Positions 54,648 through 63,514 of a stretch of DNA of 64,000 nt are shown here, one piece after another. The stretch's first letter is position 1; every line of letters begins with the position of its first letter. The position numbers were made by a program, and so were the translations under genes. Below the pieces are notes generated by a model. That model did not search any database and was not told the origin of the DNA. It was given only the letters and a program-made list of their open reading frames with translations. This DNA is from Bremerella sp. JC817. GTDB taxonomy: Bacteria; Planctomycetota; Planctomycetia; Pirellulales; Pirellulaceae. The stretch covers positions 62,001-126,000 of the forward strand of contig NZ_JBFEFG010000267.1 of NCBI RefSeq assembly GCF_040718835.1, written 5' to 3'.

Positions 54648-55784
54648 GTGCCCGCCAAAGTTATCGAAGTCAAAACCGCTGATGATCGCCGAGATGTCGT
54701 CCATCGTGCCGTTCAGGCCTTGGTCGAGGGCGAAATCGTGGCATTTCCGACCGAAACCGTCTATGGGCTGGCCGTTTCCGCACTGAATCCACAAGCGGTA
54801 CATGATCTGCGGCATGCCAAGGGTCGCCCCGAAACCAACCCGTTCAGCCTTTGTGTCCCTGGTGCCGACACGCTATGGGACTATGTGCCCAACGCGACGC
54901 CCCTGATGGCACGATTAACGCGACGCTGTTGGCCAGGTCCCGTGACGCTGGTGATGCCTTGCGATGAAGGCTCGGTCGTGTCGCAGTTTTCGCCTGAGGT
55001 ACAGCAAGCCGTATCACCCAGTGGATTTGTCGGGCTTCGCGTTCCGGCACACGATTTGATCTCGGAAGTGATGCATTTCCTGCCGGGACCGCTCGCTTTG
55101 ACCAGTGCAAATCTGTCGGGCACACCCGACGCGATTCACGGAAAAGAGGTCGTGGAAGCCCTTGGTGATCGGGTAGGATTGATTTTGGACGATGGAAAGT
55201 GCCGGTACGGGCAACCTTCCAGCGTCGTCAAAGTGGAAGGCAACCACTTCCAGATGTTACGTCAAGGTGTCGTTTCGGAGAGTGTTTTGAATCACCTTAG
55301 CAGCTACTTTGTCCTATTCGTTTGCACCGGCAATACGTGCCGCAGCCCGATGGCGGAAGTCATCATGCAGAAACACCTGGCGGATAAGGTCGGAACCACC
55401 ATCGATCAGCTCGATCAGAAAGGTATTCTGGTCGCTTCGGCTGGGATTGCCGCCTATCCTGGCGGACGTGCGGCCCCAGAAGCGATCCATATCCTTTCCG
55501 AGCGAAGCCTCGACCTGGCTCCGCATGCCAGCCAACCGCTGAGCGATCGCCTTGTGGAACAGGCCGATTTGATCCTGACAATGACTGCTGGCCATCGCGA
55601 TGCGATTTTGGCCCGCTGGCCTGATGCTCGAGATCGCGTGCAAACGCTAAGCTGCGATGGTCGAGACATTGCCGATCCGATTGGCGGCTCGGAAGACGTA
55701 TATCGACAGTGCCTGGAACAGATCGAATCGGAGATCAAACTCCGCGTAAAAGATCTGGACCTGGACAGCCTTCTGCCCTCCTAG
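54648..55784 (+). CDS. TsaC/Sua5 threonylcarbamoyl-AMP synthase fused to a YwlE-type protein arginine phosphatase
   Basis: A 378-aa fusion. Residues 1 to about 208 are a YrdC/Sua5 domain making threonylcarbamoyl-AMP for the t6A tRNA modification (VAFPTETVYGLAV, KGRPETNPFSL, WPGPVTLVMP, TSANLSG). Residues about 219-378 are a low-molecular-weight phosphatase: P-loop CTGNTCRSP (Cys226, Arg232) and catalytic Asp343 in ADPIGGSEDVYRQ. Thr230 in the P-loop matches the Thr of Bacillus YwlE, the residue that favours phosphoarginine over phosphotyrosine. The downstream gene is rpiB; Bacillus has ywlC (Sua5)-ywlE-ywlF (rpiB). So the order is conserved and two genes are fused here. Substrate specificity is inferred. 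Confidence 0.88.
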   Translation: MPAKVIEVKTADDRRDVVHRAVQALVEGEIVAFPTETVYGLAVSALNPQAVHDLRHAKGRPETNPFSLCVPGADTLWDYVPNATPLMARLTRRCWPGPVTLVMPCDEGSVVSQFSPEVQQAVSPSGFVGLRVPAHDLISEVMHFLPGPLALTSANLSGTPDAIHGKEVVEALGDRVGLILDDGKCRYGQPSSVVKVEGNHFQMLRQGVVSESVLNHLSSYFVLFVCTGNTCRSPMAEVIMQKHLADKVGTTIDQLDQKGILVASAGIAAYPGGRAAPEAIHILSERSLDLAPHASQPLSDRLVEQADLILTMTAGHRDAILARWPDARDRVQTLSCDGRDIADPIGGSEDVYRQCLEQIESEIKLRVKDLDLDSLLPS

Positions 55785-55864
55785 TCTTTTCCTGCCAACG
55801 TCCACGGTCGTACCTCCTGCGGCCGCAAACGGTGGTTTTTATCGCATGTCAGAATGTGACGAAC

Positions 55865-56323
55865 ATGAAAATCGCAATCGGAAGTGATCATCGTGGCTAC
55901 GAGGTCAAAGCGAAGATCATCGAGCTCCTGAAGAGACTGGGGCACGAGGCGGTCGACTGCGGAGCCCACGATTGCAACAGCATCGACTATCCCGATATTG
56001 CCACCGCCGTCAGCGAAAAGATTGTCGACGGCGCCGTCGATCGAGGCATTCTGATCTGTGGATCGGGCATCGGAATGGCGATCACCGCCAACAAATTCCC
56101 TGGCGTCCGAGCCGCGACCTGTCACGATGATCTGACCGCCGAGATGAGCCGCCGCCACAATAACGTGAACGTCATGTGCCTCTCGGCCGACTTATTGGGG
56201 GAACGGCTGATCGACCGCATGGTCGAACTGTGGATCACGACCGAATTTGAAAAAGGCCGCCACCAGCGACGGGTCGACAAAATTACCGACGTTGAGCGTC
56301 GTTTCTGCAAAGACAGCGAATAA
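55865..56323 (+). CDS. rpiB: Ribose-5-phosphate isomerase B
   Basis: A 152-aa isomerase converting ribose-5-phosphate and ribulose-5-phosphate in the pentose phosphate pathway. MKIAIGSDHRGYEVK is the family N-terminus, GILICGSGIGMAITANK holds the active-site Cys, and RRHNNVNVMCLSAD the anion-binding block. It starts at ATG 55865, 80 bp after the Sua5-phosphatase gene. It closes with a UUCG-loop terminator. Confidence 0.93.
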   Translation: MKIAIGSDHRGYEVKAKIIELLKRLGHEAVDCGAHDCNSIDYPDIATAVSEKIVDGAVDRGILICGSGIGMAITANKFPGVRAATCHDDLTAEMSRRHNNVNVMCLSADLLGERLIDRMVELWITTEFEKGRHQRRVDKITDVERRFCKDSE

Positions 56324-56358
56324 ATCGCCGTTGATTCTTAAAAAGCGCAGGACCTACA

Positions 56359-56401
56359 GGGCGGATGCATCTTCGGTGCATCGCCCTTCTTGCTTTATTT
56401 A
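56359..56401 (+). terminator. Rho-independent terminator of rpiB
   Basis: GGGC-(G)-GATGCA at 56359-56369 pairs with TGCATC-GCCC at 56377-56386, with a one-base bulge and a C-UUCG-G type loop. T-rich sequence follows (56387-56401). Confidence 0.8.
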
Positions 56402-56660
56402 TTCCGCCAATTCCTAGCTTGATTTTTGGGCTATGTGGTCCGCTTGCGCCGATTATCTCCAAAATTCCCGGCAAGCTTTTCCGTTTGTAACGGTCGCAAT
56501 CGCTTCTGGCCTATTTCTACATTTTTTCTACCGGTCAGACGCAGCTCAAAATCTTGAAGCGAGATCGATTGTTGATAGAGTCATTTAAACAGTCATCGGA
56601 AACGCACGTTGCGTTTTAACAACGCCGTGCTTCGCGTCTTTTTCGGAAAGTTAGCCAGCA

Positions 56661-57230
56661 GTGGTCAGGTTTCGTCGCCCCCATCCCGAGGACGTAGAAC
56701 AGCTACTCTTAAACGCCAAGCTGCGTGACGAGTTAGAGCCGTTCTTCGACGAATCGATGAAGATTCTCGACAGCGGTCGCGTACCCATTCGCGTCGAAAA
56801 CGAGTTTCTGAGTGCGATTCTCGCCTGGGAACGTGCCCCTGTACTGCCGATCTCGCAGTGGTTCAGCCCGAGCCTCGCTCCTCCCCGAGCCGATCAACTC
56901 TCGGCGGATGAACTGCACGAAGTCCTCTGGGACATGATCGACAAGCTCGCCTCGCGTCGCATCTACCTCGATTTCACCGATCACCTGAGCGACGCCCAAC
57001 TGTATCGCCTGGTGGTGCGAGACATCCTGCCCTCGCAAGAGAAGATGGTCGACCTGACGAGCCATTGCATCTACTTCAACTGTGCTGAGCCGGATGGCGA
57101 CCCAGAAACCTGGCTTCGCTATTACGCTTCGGAAGAAGAACGCCAAGGTTGGCTGGAAGAAACCGGCGAACCATTGCCGCCTGTCGAAAGCTCGCCTTTC
57201 CCTCGCAAATTGCCTGGCGAATCGCGTTAA
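56661..57230 (+). CDS. Protein of unknown function (189 aa)
   Basis: It starts at GTG 56661. The protein is soluble, acidic and Arg-rich with no signal peptide. Recognisable blocks are FFDESMKILDSGRVPIRVENEF in the first third and a central LHEVLWDMIDKLASRRIYLDFTDHLSD; I know no family for them. It is flanked by terminators on both sides and thus a single-gene unit. Coding status is supported by length and codon pattern only. Confidence 0.65.
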   Translation: MVRFRRPHPEDVEQLLLNAKLRDELEPFFDESMKILDSGRVPIRVENEFLSAILAWERAPVLPISQWFSPSLAPPRADQLSADELHEVLWDMIDKLASRRIYLDFTDHLSDAQLYRLVVRDILPSQEKMVDLTSHCIYFNCAEPDGDPETWLRYYASEEERQGWLEETGEPLPPVESSPFPRKLPGESR

Positions 57231-57237
57231 TTAGACC

Positions 57238-57309
57238 AAAAGCGAAAGCGGATTTCATCGCGTGCTGCTTGCAGCATCGGGGCATGGTGAAATCCGCTTC
57301 GCTTTTTCT
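57238..57309. terminator. Bidirectional terminator between convergent genes
   Basis: AAAAGCGAAAGCGGATTTCA at 57238-57257 pairs with TGAAATCCGCTTCGCTTTTT at 57288-57307 with one bulge (about 19 bp), enclosing a small GCTGC-TT-GCAGC hairpin. A/T runs on both ends serve both strands. Confidence 0.8.
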
Positions 57310-57311
57310 TG

Positions 57312-58001
57312 CTAAACCACTTCCTCGGTTCGCTGCGACTGCAACCAACGCCGGGCGAAGAAGGTAAGCAGTAAAGGCAGGCCAGCCGAGATGGCCAGCG
57401 CGATCACCAGCCATTCCTGTTCCGCGGCAACCTGGCCGAAGGCAGCATAGGCGACCGAGATGCCGGCGTTAGCCAGAAGGACCGGCGGCCAGAATTTACG
57501 CCACGAAAGCCCCTGGACACCTAGGAGGACGACGGCGGCCTCGGCCAGGATGGGCAGAGCACGGGTCACGACCAAAGTGACCACTCCCCAGTCATTCGCA
57601 AATTTCTGGAGGTTTCGGACGTCTTCTTCTGCCATCCAACGCCTTTGCAGTGCCGGCCCCGCCAATTTAGCGAGGCCAAACCCAAACGCGGCCCCCACGG
57701 TCAGGCCGGCAAAGCAGACCGCGCCGCCGGCAAGCAGGCCTAACTTGGCTCCAGCGAGGGTGTTTACCAGGCTTGAAGGGACCGGAAGGAACACGTCAAG
57801 AGACAATAGCAGGAACAGCACGATCGCCATAAGTCCTGGACTGGCATGGGTTTCCTCCCATGCGGCGGCGGCCTGTTCGATATCGTGCCCCCAGATCACG
57901 AAGGGGACGATCGGAATGGCCAAAGCCACTGCAATCAAAACGAAAACCTTCAGGAATGTCGGCATCGCTTTACCGGCGGATTCGTCTGTTTTTCTTGGCA
58001 T
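57312..58001 (-). CDS. VTT/DedA-family membrane protein
   Basis: A 229-aa protein with about six hydrophobic segments and the VTT (SNARE-associated, TVP38/DedA) core: FLPVPSSLVNTLAGAKLGLLAGG with the re-entrant G-rich stretch, then a helical cytoplasmic loop with RNLQKFANDWGVVTLVVTRALPILAE. Family members act in membrane lipid homeostasis or as scramblases. ATG 58001 is used; an internal ATG at 57965 would still retain the core. Confidence 0.82.
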   Translation of the reverse strand: MPRKTDESAGKAMPTFLKVFVLIAVALAIPIVPFVIWGHDIEQAAAAWEETHASPGLMAIVLFLLLSLDVFLPVPSSLVNTLAGAKLGLLAGGAVCFAGLTVGAAFGFGLAKLAGPALQRRWMAEEDVRNLQKFANDWGVVTLVVTRALPILAEAAVVLLGVQGLSWRKFWPPVLLANAGISVAYAAFGQVAAEQEWLVIALAISAGLPLLLTFFARRWLQSQRTEEVV

Positions 58002-58122
58002 CCGATTTCTGACTTAACTATCATTTTTACTGGGGTAGGATTACCAAAGTATAAATACATTCCCACGAAACCAAGGTTCCGATGGGGTTTCCTTACAGCT
58101 TCCTGCAACGATGGAAAGAGTC

Positions 58123-58767
58123 ATGGTCTCAAGATCACTTCTAGCGGCCCTTGTAATGCCGCTACTCGCCAGTTCCTGCTATGCACAATGGGGCGGTCCT
58201 TGGGGTGGCTACAGCTACCACGCTTCGACTGCTGAAGAAGGCTACCAGCGTGGTTTGGCCGACGTGATTCGTTCGCAGGGTATGTACAACCTCGAAACGT
58301 CGCGTGCCAACATCAACCAGCAGGAAGCGAACGCGGCGTACATCGAAAACCGCAACCGCGCCCAGGAAGTCTGGTTCGACATGCGTCGCCGCAACGATGC
58401 CTTCCGCGCTGAACAAGCGGGCCCGAAGGTTACCAGTGAGCAGATCTTCCGCATCAACGCTCAGCGTGCTCCGAAGCGTCTGAACGATGACCAGATCGAT
58501 CCGGTCACCGGCGAACTGCACTGGCCGTTAATTTTGACCTCGATGGTTTACGACCCTTACCGCAAAGCAATCGACTCTGGATTCCAGAAGCGTTCGCAGA
58601 AGGGGTCGTTCTCGACTTACGAGTCGCACCAGGAAGTCGTCAAAGCTGTCGACACGATGTACGACGAGCTGAAGAAGCGGATTCGTGATTACGAACCGCA
58701 GCAGTACATCGACGCCAATCGCTTCATGGAAGCCTTGTCGTACGACGTCCGGTTCCCATCCAGCTAG
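58123..58767 (+). CDS. Secreted protein of unknown function (214 aa)
   Basis: ATG 58123 follows GGAAAGAG and begins a signal peptide (LLAALVMPLLASSCYAQ). The mature protein opens with a Gly/Trp/Tyr-rich segment (WGGPWGGYSYHASTAEEG) and then a helical region with many Asn/Arg (RANINQQEANAAYIENRNR). The pattern is frequent in planctomycete secreted proteins of unknown function. The downstream HEAT gene begins 79 bp later in the same direction. Confidence 0.72.
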   Translation: MVSRSLLAALVMPLLASSCYAQWGGPWGGYSYHASTAEEGYQRGLADVIRSQGMYNLETSRANINQQEANAAYIENRNRAQEVWFDMRRRNDAFRAEQAGPKVTSEQIFRINAQRAPKRLNDDQIDPVTGELHWPLILTSMVYDPYRKAIDSGFQKRSQKGSFSTYESHQEVVKAVDTMYDELKKRIRDYEPQQYIDANRFMEALSYDVRFPSS

Positions 58768-58846
58768 TTGGGCCGACGTATTTGATCCTGACACCTTTGA
58801 CTTGCAACACAACCTCTTCTCTATGAATACGAAACTGGAGACGGCG

Positions 58847-60565
58847 ATGAGTGCCCGTTTGATGTTTTTGTGTGCCGCGATGCTCTTCTGCGGTACCCTA
58901 TCTGCGGCCGAAACCGACACGCAGCAGTTGGTGGCCGACCTGAAGGCAGGTGGCGATAAAGCCTATGCCGCCGCTGACGACCTTGCCGACGCCCCTGCCG
59001 CAGAAGCAATTCCCGCCCTGACAGCCGCCCTCGATAGCGACGACGAAGAACTGCAGCGTCGTGCTGCTCGTGCGATCGCCCAGTTCGGCAAAGAAGCCAG
59101 CAGCGCTACGCCTGTGCTGGTCAAACTGCTCGACAGTCCACTGCCAAAAGTGCGTGCCTACGCCGCTTATGCCATCGGTAAGATCGACACCGGAAGCAAC
59201 AAAGTCGTTCCGCAACTGATCAAGCTGATCACCGACGAAGACGCCATGGTTCGCCATGAAGCATTGGAAGCGATGCTTGAGATGGACGTCGATCCAAACG
59301 TCTCGCTGCCGATCCTGGTCAAAGTTCTGGAAAATGCCGAACCAGCGATGGTTCTGCCAGTGCTGACCGAAATGGCCGAGAAGGGCGAAAAGGCTCTGCC
59401 TCGCTTGAAGATGGCGTTGAAGAATCCAAAGGCCGCCTACTGGGCCTGTCTGGTCGCTGCCGAAATGGGCAAGACCGCGGCTCCTGTCGTTCCGGAACTG
59501 GCTGCGGTTCTCGATAACGCAGACGCCGAAACCCGTATGCATGCTTTGATCGCCCTCGGCGAGATCGGTCCTGAATCCAAGCCGGCCCTGGATCGCGTGA
59601 TCAAGACGCTCGATAGCGATCCGGTTCCAGCTGTGAAGTACTCGGCTGCCTTCGCCCTGGCCGCGATGGAAGACCAGAAAGCTTCGGACGCTCTGCAAAA
59701 GGCTGCGGAAGGGGAAGACGCGTTTCTGACCCTGATGAGCTACTACGCTCTGGCCAAGCTGCATCCTGAAGACAAGCAGAAGATGGCAACCGCCGCGACC
59801 TTCCTGGTCGAAGCGATGAAGAACGAAAACCCGAACGTTCGTGCCGCAGCCGCTCGCTGCCTGGCGAACCTGGGTGCTCCATCGTCGGTCGTTCAGCCGA
59901 TCATCGCGGATGCTCTCAACGATGCCGATCCTCGCGTGGTGGTCAACATCACCGATGCTATCGTGAAGATGGGTCCACAGATCCTGCCCAAGGTCGCCAA
60001 GGGCCTGCAGGACGAAAAGATGCGTTGGGTCTCGGTGACGATCATTCGTCGCTGGGGTGAAGCTGCTCCAGAAGCAGTCGCTCCGCTGGCCGAAGCATTG
60101 ACCGCTTCCGATGATCCTCAGTTCCAAGCCGAACTGCTGATGACCCTGGGTGCGATCGGCGAGAAGTCGGCTGGTGCCCTGGAAGCGATCACGCCATTCC
60201 TGAAATCGGATTCGCGAACGCTGCAGTTGGACGCGTTGTATGCCCTGGGTCGCATCGGCAACGGTGCTGTCTCGGCCAAGGCAGACGTGATGCCACTGCT
60301 GACCAGCGAAGATGGCTTCACCGAGTTCGCTGCCGCCTGGTCGCTGGCTCACATTGCTCCAGAAGACGAAGACGTCGCTACCAAGGCGATTCCGGTTTTG
60401 GTCAAGCATCTGAACGACACCACGCAGGACTACATTCCTAGCGAAGCCGCTCAGGCCCTGGCCATGTTCGGCGTGAAGGCCAAGTCGGCTCTGCCTCAGC
60501 TGAAAGCTGCTGCAGACGCGGGCAACGAAGCCGCCGCCGAAGCAATCAAGGCGATCTCGAAGTAA
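58847..60565 (+). CDS. Secreted HEAT-repeat protein (572 aa)
   Basis: ATG 58847 lies 6 nt after GGAG. The signal peptide ends GTLSAAE. About 12 HEAT-like helical repeats follow (LQRRAARAIAQFGKEASS, LPKVRAYAAYAIGKIDTG, MVRHEALEAMLEMDVD, NPNVRAAAARCLANLGAP), covering most of the protein. It is probably a protein-binding scaffold outside the cytoplasm. The layout differs from the lipoprotein at 21176 by the lack of a lipobox. A strong terminator follows. Confidence 0.9.
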   Translation: MSARLMFLCAAMLFCGTLSAAETDTQQLVADLKAGGDKAYAAADDLADAPAAEAIPALTAALDSDDEELQRRAARAIAQFGKEASSATPVLVKLLDSPLPKVRAYAAYAIGKIDTGSNKVVPQLIKLITDEDAMVRHEALEAMLEMDVDPNVSLPILVKVLENAEPAMVLPVLTEMAEKGEKALPRLKMALKNPKAAYWACLVAAEMGKTAAPVVPELAAVLDNADAETRMHALIALGEIGPESKPALDRVIKTLDSDPVPAVKYSAAFALAAMEDQKASDALQKAAEGEDAFLTLMSYYALAKLHPEDKQKMATAATFLVEAMKNENPNVRAAAARCLANLGAPSSVVQPIIADALNDADPRVVVNITDAIVKMGPQILPKVAKGLQDEKMRWVSVTIIRRWGEAAPEAVAPLAEALTASDDPQFQAELLMTLGAIGEKSAGALEAITPFLKSDSRTLQLDALYALGRIGNGAVSAKADVMPLLTSEDGFTEFAAAWSLAHIAPEDEDVATKAIPVLVKHLNDTTQDYIPSEAAQALAMFGVKAKSALPQLKAAADAGNEAAAEAIKAISK

Positions 60566-60590
60566 CGCTTCGACTCGCATAGCAACACAT

Positions 60591-60625
60591 AAAGGCCACT
60601 CTGTTTGGGGTGGCCTTTGTTTTTG
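60591..60625 (+). terminator. Rho-independent terminator after the HEAT-repeat gene
   Basis: AAAGGCCAC at 60591-60599 pairs with GTGGCCTTT at 60610-60618 around a 10-nt loop, then GTTTTTG. Confidence 0.88.
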
Positions 60626-60771
60626 CTAGCAGGTTTGGCTGTCGGCAAACGCGCATCCTGACTTGAACTGATCTTTTACCGAAACCGGGATTTTGCTAGT
60701 AATTTCCGAGCCGACACTATTTTCTTGAGAATGGATGCCAGAAAGAGTTTCGCATGTTAGGCAAGGATGCC

Positions 60772-63426
60772 ATGAAAAACATTTACCTGCGTTTGGCCGT
60801 GATTGGTGGAGTGGTTGCTTTGGGCGCCACCGCAATCGGACAATCGATGATGGCATCGCGTGGTTCCGCCGATCCAGAACCGATCGAAATCTCGCAAATT
60901 CCACCGGGCGAGCCAACGCAAGTTGCGTCCTCTTCGTTCCCGCAATCGCAGGTCGTTCTCGCTTCGAACGATACGCCTGCCGAACCGGAATCCGCGAAGC
61001 CCGCTGCGTCGGACCCACCAGTCCAGCCGGCAGTCCCGACGCCTGCCTCGCGATTCCGCTTCTCCGATTCGGGCGAAGCCGCGACTCCGGTTTCCACGGG
61101 AAACCCAGCTGCAGGCAGCACCACGACGGTCGGTGGTGACAACTCGCCTCCGAGCCGCTTTAGTCGCTTCCCGGCACCACCAACGGCTACCGATTCCGAA
61201 ACTGCTGGAACATCGAATCCTGCGGCACCTCCTGCTGGCGGCAATCGATTCAGCATCGGCGACAGTTCTCCAGAGCCCACCTCGGCGAATCCTGCCGCCG
61301 GTGCTGCTCCAAGCATGCCACCTCGCCCGCAAAGCTTTGCCTCGGATGCCGAGCCGACGCCCGCCGCTCCAGGCGGTATTCCGGCTCCTCCGGTTCGCTT
61401 CCAGATGAGCGATAACTCGGCCATCGGTCAGGCCGCGGAACAAATCAAAGAAACCGCCAACGGCATCGCTGCCGACGCCAATGCCGCCACCTCGGAAGCC
61501 TCCGCCGCCATCCAAGGTGCCGTCGATAGTGCAAACTCGCGGTTCTCGTCGATGGCTGGTTCGGCCAGCAATGCCCTTCGCGAACAAGCCGAAGCGGTCG
61601 GCAACGCGGTGAACTCGCATCTGCCGCCTCCCAATCCCATGACGTCTGGTTTCAGCGCAACGGCCACTCCCACGCCGGCTGCGGTCCCTCAGCCAAGCGT
61701 GCCTGGATATGCTTCGCCTGAATCTTCGATGCCATCCCCGCCGCCAGCCGGTCGCTTCTCGGCAAACGATGTGGCAGACTCGAATCCGGCAGCAGCGAAC
61801 CCATCCGCTCCTTCCACGCCACAGCCAAGTGTGATTGGTTCGGCTCCTCCCGCATCGTTCAGCCAGACTCGCGGCTTTTCGGCGACGCCTGCTCCCCCTG
61901 CAAGCATGCCAGAAGACCCGCGTCCGACCTATCAGCCCGAAGCCCAGCCACAGCCTCGCTTCGGTGGCGAACAGCCAACCGCGATTGCCTCGCGTGCACC
62001 AGTGGGTGCTCCGACCGGCATGCTTGTTTCGGCTCGCCCTGGCGATTCGCATCTGGAAGGTGACCAGCAACCAAGCATCCGCCTGGAGAAGGTCGCTCCT
62101 CCGGAAGTTCAAGTGGGCAAAGTCGCCACGTTTGAACTGCACGTCGAGAACAACGGCCAGGTCGAAGCCTCGAACGTCATGATTCGTGACATGGTCCCAT
62201 CCGGTACCAAGCTGGTTTCCAGCAGCCCTCAAGCCCAGCAGGGTAGCGATGGCAGCCTGACCTGGGACCTGGGCACCCTTCGTCCACAGCAGCGTCAGAC
62301 GATCAAGCTCGAGATTCTTCCGCTGGAAGAAGGCAACATCGGTAGTGTCGCCAGCGTTTCGTTCGCCGCCAAGGCATCGGCTCGCTCGATCGTGACTCGC
62401 CCGAAGCTGACGATCTCGCAGTCGAGTGCCGCCACCGTTCTGGCCGGCAACCAACTCGGCATCACCATCACGATCGCCAACCCAGGCACCGGAGCCGCTA
62501 CCGGCGTCGTCCTGGAAGAAAATGTCCCAGGCAACTTCACCCATCCTGCCGGGAAAGAACTCGAATTTGAAGTTGGCACTCTGAAGCCTGGCGAATCGCG
62601 TCAGCTTGATCTGGTGCTGAACGCCGTCGCGGCCGGCCAGGTGCAGAACATGCTCCGAGCACGTGCCGATGGCAACCTGACCGCCGAACATGCCCTTCCG
62701 CTGGAAGTGGTCGCTCCGAAGCTTCAGGTCGCCATGACCGGCCCGAAACTGCGTTACCTCGAACGCCCAGCCAAGTACACCGTTTCGATCAGCAACCCGG
62801 GTACCGCGCCAGCTCACGAGATCGACTTGGTTACGTACCTGCCGAAGGGTTTGAAGTTTGTCGAAGCCAACAACGCCGGCCAATACGATGCCACGCGTCA
62901 CGCTGTCTTCTGGAGTCTTCAGGAACTGCCTCCTTCGCAGACCGGCACCGTTGAACTGGTTGCCCTGCCGATCGAACCAGGTGATCAGCGTCTGCGTGTC
63001 GAAGGCTCGGCGAACAAGGGCCTGACGGCCGAAGACGAATCGACGATTCATGTCGAAGGCCTCGCCGCGATCTTCTTCGAGGTCGCCGACCAGGCCGACC
63101 CGATCGAAGTGGGCAAAGACACCACCTACGACATCAAGGTCGTCAATCAAGGCTCGAAGGAAGCGACCAATGTTCAGGTCACCGCCACCCTGCCACAAGG
63201 CATGCGAGCGATGGCTGCCGATGGCGAAGTGCCTGGTTCGCTGCAAGGTAACCAGATCATCTTCCAGCCGATCGCCCGCCTCGATCCTAAGCAGACCATT
63301 CGCTTGAGTATCCAGGCCCAAGGCACCATGCCAGGCGATCAGCGAATTCGGGTTCAGGTCCGCACCGACGGCATTCCAGACCCGATCACTAAGGAAGAAA
63401 GCACCACGGTTTATACCGACCGCTAA
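60772..63426 (+). CDS. DUF11-repeat surface protein with low-complexity N-terminal half (884 aa)
   Basis: It starts at ATG 60772 after AAGGA. An N-terminal hydrophobic segment (LRLAVIGGVVALGATAIG) acts as signal or anchor. Residues about 30-430 are Pro/Ala/Ser-rich with recurring xxRFSxxD/S and SxNPAA patches. From about 440 three to four DUF11 beta-sandwiches follow (FELHVENNGQVEASNVMIRD, ITIANPGTGAATGVVLEE, YTVSISNPGTAPAHEIDLV, YDIKVVNQGSKEATNVQVTA). It ends EESTTVYTDR, like the STTVY of the DUF11 lipoprotein at 34144. It is probably surface-exposed, and the two are paralogs in layout. Function unknown. Confidence 0.85.
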   Translation: MKNIYLRLAVIGGVVALGATAIGQSMMASRGSADPEPIEISQIPPGEPTQVASSSFPQSQVVLASNDTPAEPESAKPAASDPPVQPAVPTPASRFRFSDSGEAATPVSTGNPAAGSTTTVGGDNSPPSRFSRFPAPPTATDSETAGTSNPAAPPAGGNRFSIGDSSPEPTSANPAAGAAPSMPPRPQSFASDAEPTPAAPGGIPAPPVRFQMSDNSAIGQAAEQIKETANGIAADANAATSEASAAIQGAVDSANSRFSSMAGSASNALREQAEAVGNAVNSHLPPPNPMTSGFSATATPTPAAVPQPSVPGYASPESSMPSPPPAGRFSANDVADSNPAAANPSAPSTPQPSVIGSAPPASFSQTRGFSATPAPPASMPEDPRPTYQPEAQPQPRFGGEQPTAIASRAPVGAPTGMLVSARPGDSHLEGDQQPSIRLEKVAPPEVQVGKVATFELHVENNGQVEASNVMIRDMVPSGTKLVSSSPQAQQGSDGSLTWDLGTLRPQQRQTIKLEILPLEEGNIGSVASVSFAAKASARSIVTRPKLTISQSSAATVLAGNQLGITITIANPGTGAATGVVLEENVPGNFTHPAGKELEFEVGTLKPGESRQLDLVLNAVAAGQVQNMLRARADGNLTAEHALPLEVVAPKLQVAMTGPKLRYLERPAKYTVSISNPGTAPAHEIDLVTYLPKGLKFVEANNAGQYDATRHAVFWSLQELPPSQTGTVELVALPIEPGDQRLRVEGSANKGLTAEDESTIHVEGLAAIFFEVADQADPIEVGKDTTYDIKVVNQGSKEATNVQVTATLPQGMRAMAADGEVPGSLQGNQIIFQPIARLDPKQTIRLSIQAQGTMPGDQRIRVQVRTDGIPDPITKEESTTVYTDR

Positions 63427-63452
63427 GCTTCCCTGGGCTGGTTCAAGAAACG

Positions 63453-63485
63453 AAAAAGGCTACACGCATCGTGGAGCCTTTTTTT
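63453..63485. terminator. Bidirectional terminator between DUF11 gene and lipA
   Basis: AAAAAGGCT-CAC at 63453-63465 pairs with GTG-AGCCTTTTT at 63471-63483 with small mismatches, and T-runs follow on both strands. Confidence 0.85.
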
Positions 63486-63514
63486 GTGTTCTGCTTACGG
63501 ATTTTAGCTTGAGC

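Noticed and set aside
58898..60580. 560-aa minus-strand frame antisense to the HEAT-repeat gene
   Set aside because: Shadow of a repetitive gene; no family content.
60757..63321. 854-aa minus-strand frame antisense to the DUF11 protein
   Set aside because: Arg/Gly-rich shadow; the plus frame has DUF11 motifs, an AAGGA and terminators on each side.
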